Source: Nocardia asiatica NBRC 100129
GTDB taxonomy: Bacteria > Actinomycetota > Actinomycetes > Mycobacteriales > Mycobacteriaceae
NCBI RefSeq assembly: GCF_000308415.1
Contig: NZ_BAFS01000030.1
Location: forward strand, 1 to 32,613
Direction of reading: 5' to 3'
Length of the DNA: 32,613 nt
Shown here: positions 29,006-32,613 of the stretch, piece after piece
How the letters are laid out: each line of letters begins with the position of its first letter
Position numbering within the stretch: the stretch's first letter is position 1
Position numbers and translations under genes: made by a program
Notes under the pieces: generated by a model
What the model was told of the DNA's origin: nothing
What the model saw: the letters and a program-made list of their open reading frames with translations, nothing else
Databases searched by the model: none

Positions 29006-30415
29006 ATGAGGTTGTCCGGCCGGATGTGCGCCGCGGTCGCGTGCGTGTTCGTCGCGGTGCCATGGTCACCCGCGCACGCCGACCCGCCGGCCGACCCGTT
29101 CGTCGGCGCGCCGGGCCTGGGCGATCCGTACTACCCGCTGGACGGCAACGGCGGCTACGACGTGCGCCACTACGACATCGGCATCGACTACGACCCGCCG
29201 AGCCGTCGCCTCGCGGGCACCGCCACGATCGACGCCACCGCCACCCAGGCGCTGCGCGTGTTCAACCTCGACTTCGCCGGGCCGGAGGTGCGGATGGTGT
29301 CGGTGAACCACCTCCCCGCCGCGTTCGACCGCAACGGCGAGCACGAGCTGACGGTGACGCCGATGCTTCCCTTGCTGCCCGGGGTGCCGTTCACGGTCAC
29401 CGTCGACTACGCGGGCCCCGCCGTGGACACCGAAGGCGAGGGGTGGACCTTCGCGCCCAGCGGCGGCGCCTTCGTCGCGGGCGAGCCGCACTCGGCGACC
29501 AGCTGGTACCCGCTCAACGACACTCCGCTGGACAAGGCCACGTTCACCCTGACCACCACCGTTCCCGCGGAGTGGGAAGTGGTCTCCAACGGTGTGCGAG
29601 CCGACAACGCGGTGCGGAGCGACAAGCGGACGGTCCGCTGGGTCAGCGCCAAGCCGGTGCTCGGCTACCTGACCACCGTCGCCATCGACAAGTTCGACTA
29701 CCTCGAGCAGCGCAGAGCCAACGGCACGCCGCTGATCAGCGCGTTCGCGCCGAACGCGGACGAACGCCACCGTGAGCTCGAGCAGCGCCTGCCGGAGATC
29801 CTGGACTTCTCCGAACAGCTCTACGGCCCGTACCCGTTCGAGGCCGCGGGCGGCATCTATCTGGACGCCGACATCACGTTCTCGCTGGAGACCCAGACCC
29901 GCCCGATCTACGCACCGCGGATCGACCTGCAGACGGTCGTGCACGAGATCGCGCACCAGTGGTGGGGCGACTGGGTGTCGGTGCGCAACTGGTCGGACAT
30001 CTGCCTGAACGAGTGCTTCGCCAGCTACACCGCCGATTACTTGTGGCCGGAGCGCATCGAGGGCAAGAACGTCGACGACGACTACCGCCGGACCATCCAG
30101 AAATATCGCGAGAACCAGAAGTTCTGGGACATCCCATTGGAGAACCCGGGAGCGGGGAAAGAGTTCACCTCCGTCTATTACCGCGGGCCGCTGTTCCTGC
30201 ACGCCCTGCGCGAGCAGATCGGCGACGAGGTGTTCTTCCCGACCGTCCGGGACTTCCTGGCCGCGCACGCCTACGGCAACGCCTCGATGCCGGAGTTCCG
30301 CGCCTTCGTGCAGTCCAGAACGCCGATCCAGCTGAGCGGCTTCTTCCACGCGTGGCTGAACACCACCGAGCCGCCGCCGGAGGAGTACCTGTTCCCCGGC
30401 GCGCTGCGCAGCTGA
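29006..30415 (+). CDS. secreted M1-family metallopeptidase
   Basis: This 469-residue zinc aminopeptidase-like protein has a probable signal peptide (residues 1-25: MRLSGRMCAAVACVFVAVPW then SPAHA, with cleavage after AHA). Residues 30-220 form the N-terminal beta domain. The catalytic domain has SLETQTRPIY (equivalent of the exopeptidase GAMEN loop), VVHEIAHQWWGDW (HExxH at 313-317) and LNECFASY (third zinc ligand Glu336), followed by VYYRGPLFLHALR with the Tyr that stabilises the transition state. It lacks the long C-terminal helical domain of PepN, as do other short actinobacterial secreted members. ATG 29006 follows GGAGAGGGG by 11 nt. It probably trims peptides outside the membrane. Confidence 0.9.
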   Translation: MRLSGRMCAAVACVFVAVPWSPAHADPPADPFVGAPGLGDPYYPLDGNGGYDVRHYDIGIDYDPPSRRLAGTATIDATATQALRVFNLDFAGPEVRMVSVNHLPAAFDRNGEHELTVTPMLPLLPGVPFTVTVDYAGPAVDTEGEGWTFAPSGGAFVAGEPHSATSWYPLNDTPLDKATFTLTTTVPAEWEVVSNGVRADNAVRSDKRTVRWVSAKPVLGYLTTVAIDKFDYLEQRRANGTPLISAFAPNADERHRELEQRLPEILDFSEQLYGPYPFEAAGGIYLDADITFSLETQTRPIYAPRIDLQTVVHEIAHQWWGDWVSVRNWSDICLNECFASYTADYLWPERIEGKNVDDDYRRTIQKYRENQKFWDIPLENPGAGKEFTSVYYRGPLFLHALREQIGDEVFFPTVRDFLAAHAYGNASMPEFRAFVQSRTPIQLSGFFHAWLNTTEPPPEEYLFPGALRS

Positions 30416-30419
30416 GTCG

Positions 30420-31250
30420 TCAGTCGGTCTCGACGCGCTGCCGCGCCTTCGCCACTGTGCGTTCGGCCCGGTCCAGCTGACGTTGCGCGGCGTGGAGGTC
30501 GTCCTTGGCCGCTCGCTCGGCCGCCTTGTGGAACTGTCGCTGCTGTTCGGCGCGCGCGAGTTCGTCGCGCAGCGTCGCGAGGTGTTGCTCGACGCCGGAC
30601 AGTTCCGCGGTCGCGTTCTCGAGTGCGGATCGCGCCGAGTCCGTTGCCGCGCGGGCGGATTCGAGCGCGTCCTCGGCCTCGGCCAGTTCGCGGCGCGCGC
30701 TGTCGTCCGGTTGCCGCCGCGACGCCGCTCGCTTGCGAGGAATCGCCGGTTCGGGCACCGCGAGCAGGGTCGGTCCGCTCGGCCCGAATCCTTCGTAGCT
30801 CGCCGCCGTGGCGAGTGTTCCCGCGCGCAGCCGCTCGGCCACCTCAGAGTCGGCGAGTGCCGCTGTCAACGTCTGGCCCACTTCCCGCACGACGCCCTCG
30901 CCGACCGGATGCCCTTGCTCGGCGGCGAGCGCGCCGGCCTTCTTGGCGAGCGCGTTGACCAGCTGCTGCCGCTGCGCGGTGAGGCTGCGCAGCTGCTCGG
31001 CCGAGAGTTCGCGCTGCGCGGCGGCCAGGGCCGCGCCCAGCCGGAGCAGATCCGCCACTTCGTCGGGCGCCGCGCGGGCCAGCAGGTTCGCCGCCCATGC
31101 GGTCAAGGTCGGCTTGCGCAGCTTGTCGATGGCCGCCGCGAGCTGCTTGTCGCCCGCCGATCGGGCCGCGGCCGCCCGGTCCGTGCGGGCCGCGACGAAC
31201 TGCGCGGGCGGCACCCCGTACAGGTCGTGCGCGACGTCCTCGACCGTCAT
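30420..31250 (-). CDS. actinobacterial coiled-coil protein of unknown function
   Basis: This 276-residue soluble protein starts MTVEDVAHDLYGVPPAQFVA, then shows a helical domain with KLRKPTLTAWAANLLAR. Residues about 190-276 form a long Ala/Glu/Arg-rich coiled coil (AEDALESARAATDSARSALE, continuing to AERTVAKARQRVETD). I recognise the N-terminal pattern (YGVPPxxFVAART...LRKPT..AW..N.L.R) from actinobacterial proteins annotated only as hypothetical. ATG 31250 is chosen because TACGCT (minus strand, plus 31259-31264) lies 8 nt upstream, a leaderless arrangement; an upstream in-frame start at 31307 is possible. It ends 4 nt from the stop of the convergent peptidase gene. Confidence 0.7.
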   Translation of the reverse strand: MTVEDVAHDLYGVPPAQFVAARTDRAAAARSAGDKQLAAAIDKLRKPTLTAWAANLLARAAPDEVADLLRLGAALAAAQRELSAEQLRSLTAQRQQLVNALAKKAGALAAEQGHPVGEGVVREVGQTLTAALADSEVAERLRAGTLATAASYEGFGPSGPTLLAVPEPAIPRKRAASRRQPDDSARRELAEAEDALESARAATDSARSALENATAELSGVEQHLATLRDELARAEQQRQFHKAAERAAKDDLHAAQRQLDRAERTVAKARQRVETD

Positions 31251-31309
31251 ACCGACCAAGCGTAACGACCCGGTCTCGGACGACGACACACACCGCATAC
31301 CGGACATCA

Positions 31310-31321
31310 GTCCAGTTGGAC
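31310..31321. promoter_or_regulatory. palindrome upstream of the 29-codon ORF
   Basis: GTCCA-GT-TGGAC is a perfect dyad located 23 nt before the GTG at 31345 and between two divergent genes. It could be an operator; no protein can be assigned. Confidence 0.3.
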
Positions 31322-31344
31322 GAAAACCGCGAAAGGCGTTGCTA

Positions 31345-31434
31345 GTGAATTACTCTGCGTTCCTGCTGCTCGGCCGTCTGCTCCCCAGCATCCTCGGTTA
31401 CACGCTCATGGGCCTCTACGGCACGCACATGTAG
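31345..31434 (+). CDS. possible 29-residue membrane peptide
   Basis: GTG 31345 starts a 29-codon ORF: MNYSAFLLLGRLLPSILGYT and nine more residues (LMGLYGTHM), stop TAG. An AAAGG site lies about 8 nt upstream. The sequence is hydrophobic and could form one membrane helix (about residues 5-26) with one Arg. A GC-rich hairpin starts 5 nt after the stop, as expected of a real short gene. I do not recognise a family. It lies between the divergent coiled-coil gene and a lipoprotein gene. Confidence 0.5.
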   Translation: MNYSAFLLLGRLLPSILGYTLMGLYGTHM

Positions 31435-31438
31435 CGCG

Positions 31439-31457
31439 CCGGCCCGCTCCGGGCCGG
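31439..31457 (+). terminator. hairpin after the 29-codon ORF
   Basis: CCGGCCCG (31439-31446) and CGGGCCGG (31450-31457) form a perfect 8-bp stem with loop CTC, beginning 5 nt after TAG 31434. There is no T-run. Confidence 0.55.
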
Positions 31458-31490
31458 ATGGTTGGCTGATGCGGCCGCCTGGTCCTGCGG

Positions 31491-31521
31491 GTATCCTCAC
31501 CGCGTTCACGAGCCCGTGAAC
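31491..31521 (+). promoter_or_regulatory. promoter and leader hairpin of the lipoprotein gene
   Basis: TATCCT (31491-31496) is a plausible -10. Directly after it GTTCACG (31504-31510) and CGTGAAC (31515-31521) form a 7-bp stem with a 4-nt loop near the mRNA 5' end. The stem could stabilise the transcript or serve as an operator dyad. Confidence 0.4.
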
Positions 31522-31545
31522 GTGTTCGGTGAGAGAGGTTTTCAG

Positions 31546-32076
31546 GTGAAGTTTCCAGGAGCGAGGTTGCTGGCACGGGTTGTGCTCGCCCTCGTCGCGG
31601 TGGCCGCGGTGGTGGTCACGGTGGCCGGCTGTTCGATGATCGAGGACGCGGGCAAGTCGGACACCGCCAAGGCCCAGGTCGGCGACTGCATCAACGTCAT
31701 CGAGGGCTCGGCGGCCGACGCCAAGACCGAGCCGGTCGACTGCTCGTCGGACAAGGCCGTGTACAAGATCGCGCAGTCCTACGACAAGAAGACCGACTGC
31801 GCCGCCGACTACACCTCCTACGAGGAGACCCTGGGCGGCGGAACCACCGCGTTCCTGTGCCTCGCGCCGAACTTCAAGGAGGGCAGCTGCTACAACGAGA
31901 GCAGCACGACCGGGTACAAGCACGTCGACTGCGCGTCCTCGGAGGCCACCTTCAAGGTGTTGAAGCGGATCGACGGGCAAGCCGACGAATTGCTGTGCGA
32001 CGCGAACGCCGACGGGTTCCGGCTCATCGAAACCGATCCCAAGGTGACCTTCTGCACGGGCAAGCCGAAGGGCTGA
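31546..32076 (+). CDS. LppU-like secreted lipoprotein
   Basis: This 176-residue protein has a lipoprotein signal: MKFPGARLLARVVLALVAVA, then a hydrophobic run ending in the lipobox TVAGC, where C29 would be lipidated. The mature part carries several Cys (GDCINV, VDCSS, DCAADY, FLCLAPN, GSCYN, HVDCAS, LLCDAN, TFCTGKP), arranged as two similar Cys-rich repeats (GDCINVIE...VDCSSDKAVYKI and GSCYNES...VDCASSEATFKV). This resembles LppU/SCO3897-type actinobacterial lipoproteins of unknown function. GTG 31546 has AGAGAGG 7 nt upstream; longer in-frame starts would precede the signal peptide. Its stop directly abuts that of the convergent gene (TGATCA). Confidence 0.8.
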   Translation: MKFPGARLLARVVLALVAVAAVVVTVAGCSMIEDAGKSDTAKAQVGDCINVIEGSAADAKTEPVDCSSDKAVYKIAQSYDKKTDCAADYTSYEETLGGGTTAFLCLAPNFKEGSCYNESSTTGYKHVDCASSEATFKVLKRIDGQADELLCDANADGFRLIETDPKVTFCTGKPKG

Positions 32077-32613
32077 TCATTCCAGCAGGGCAACCGACGC
32101 GATCCGGTGCAGCGTGAAGTGCCGGACCGCGCCGGTGACCGGGTCCAGCGCGTCGAGCTGCCCGTTGCCCACCTTCAACGGTTCCACCACACGCTGCGTG
32201 GCGACCCCTTGGGCGTCGACGTAGCCGATGTTCACCGACCGCCGCACCCGCGCCGCGAGCTGGAGCAGGGCGAGGGTCGCGGCGGTGTTGGTCCTGGTGC
32301 CGTCCGGGCGCACCGCCTGACCGGAGCGGGCGCTGGCGGCGCGTTCGCTCGCGCGTAGCTCGGTGACGAGCAACTCGAGTTGTTCGGTGCTGGGCGGTGT
32401 CGGGCGATACGGCTGCCGGGCGGCGGGCCGCACCGCGATCCGCGCCCCCCGGGGACGCAGATCCACGATCGCGCCGGCCGAATCCTCACCTGCGGGCGCG
32501 AAACCGGCCGCTCGCAATTGCTCGAGCAGTTCGCCCAGCGGCGCTTGGGCGATGGCGACGGTCGGGGCGATGGACCGCAGCGCCAGCGCGCCGGCCACCG
32601 GTGCCGCGAGCAC
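32077..32613 (-). CDS. helicase-associated (Rv0862c-like) protein, C-terminal part (cut by window edge)
   Basis: The last 178 residues of a minus-strand protein that runs off the right edge. The segment contains TEQLELLVTELRASERAA, LALLQLAARVRRSVNIGYVD and VEPLKVGNGQLDALDPVTG, then FTLHRIASVALLE. The pattern (VNIGYVDA-G, R-VEPL-V--G-L-A-D---G--R-F-LHRI-SV) is a WYL-like ligand-binding fold found at the end of large actinobacterial proteins with an XPB/Ssl2-like helicase-related region, such as M. tuberculosis Rv0862c (about 750 residues), which neighbours the XPB gene there. It may act with the XPB helicase encoded 5 kb to the left. The N-terminal part is outside the window. Confidence 0.75.
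   Translation of the reverse strand: MLAAPVAGALALRSIAPTVAIAQAPLGELLEQLRAAGFAPAGEDSAGAIVDLRPRGARIAVRPAARQPYRPTPPSTEQLELLVTELRASERAASARSGQAVRPDGTRTNTAATLALLQLAARVRRSVNIGYVDAQGVATQRVVEPLKVGNGQLDALDPVTGAVRHFTLHRIASVALLE

Noticed and set aside
1..32613. CRISPR array, insertion sequence, integrase or prophage
   Set aside because: No regularly spaced short repeats, transposase or integrase motifs, or attachment-site duplications next to the tRNA genes were found.

Overview
The window looks like chromosomal DNA of a Nocardia or close relative (high-GC, mycolic-acid-producing Actinomycetota). The evidence is a salicylate synthase plus salicylate-AMP ligase under IdeR-type iron boxes (mycobactin/nocobactin siderophore chemistry), a DesA-type acyl-ACP desaturase, a stand-alone polyprenol-phosphate-mannose synthase, a HAD-PlsC/PlsB lipid pair, and several gene neighbourhoods I recall from Mycobacterium (LCP-dusB-desA; dapC, XPB helicase and its partner). 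I see no insertion sequence, prophage or CRISPR array. The genus is an inference.

Layout. 1-2700 (minus): start of an LCP-type cell-wall ligase, dusB and the desaturase desA, whose promoter is covered by two adjacent palindromes. 2701-5470: a gene-poor stretch with tRNA-Lys (minus), a gamma-butyrolactone-receptor-like TetR regulator and a tRNA-Glu/Asp/Phe operon ending in a strong terminator. 5744-7619: a GAP-family membrane protein, a 60-residue protein and ppm1. 7710-11611 (minus): plsB followed by a HAD-PlsC fusion, the first two acylations of phospholipid synthesis. 11865-14859: convergent salicylate synthase and salicylate-AMP ligase, each behind iron boxes. 14961-16424: an SDR and an AhpD-like protein. 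16592-16969: diverged intergenic repeats and a large hairpin. 17037-18289: an aromatic leader peptide (Tyr-Phe-Trp-Phe) and DAHP synthase.

18377-20550: methyltransferase, GNAT acetyltransferase and an ECF41/SigJ sigma factor. 20737-25723: DapC-like aminotransferase, RibD-C reductase, LysE exporter and an OafA-like acyltransferase. 25874-32613: XPB helicase, a small membrane protein, a second LysE exporter, a secreted M1 peptidase, a coiled-coil protein, a possible 29-residue membrane peptide, a lipoprotein and the C-terminus of a large helicase-associated protein.

The most interesting items are: (i) an apparent attenuator upstream of DAHP synthase, with a leaderless 23-residue leader peptide containing Y-F-W-F and competing RNA helices; (ii) an exact match to the ECF41 promoter upstream of the AhpD-like gene, with an ECF41 sigma gene 3.2 kb away; (iii) a PlsC fusion whose HAD phosphatase domain lacks catalytic acids; (iv) paired palindromes over the desA promoter; and (v) a 29-codon ORF with its own terminator. 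Many single genes appear to be transcribed leaderless, with a TANNNT box 6-9 nt before the start codon.
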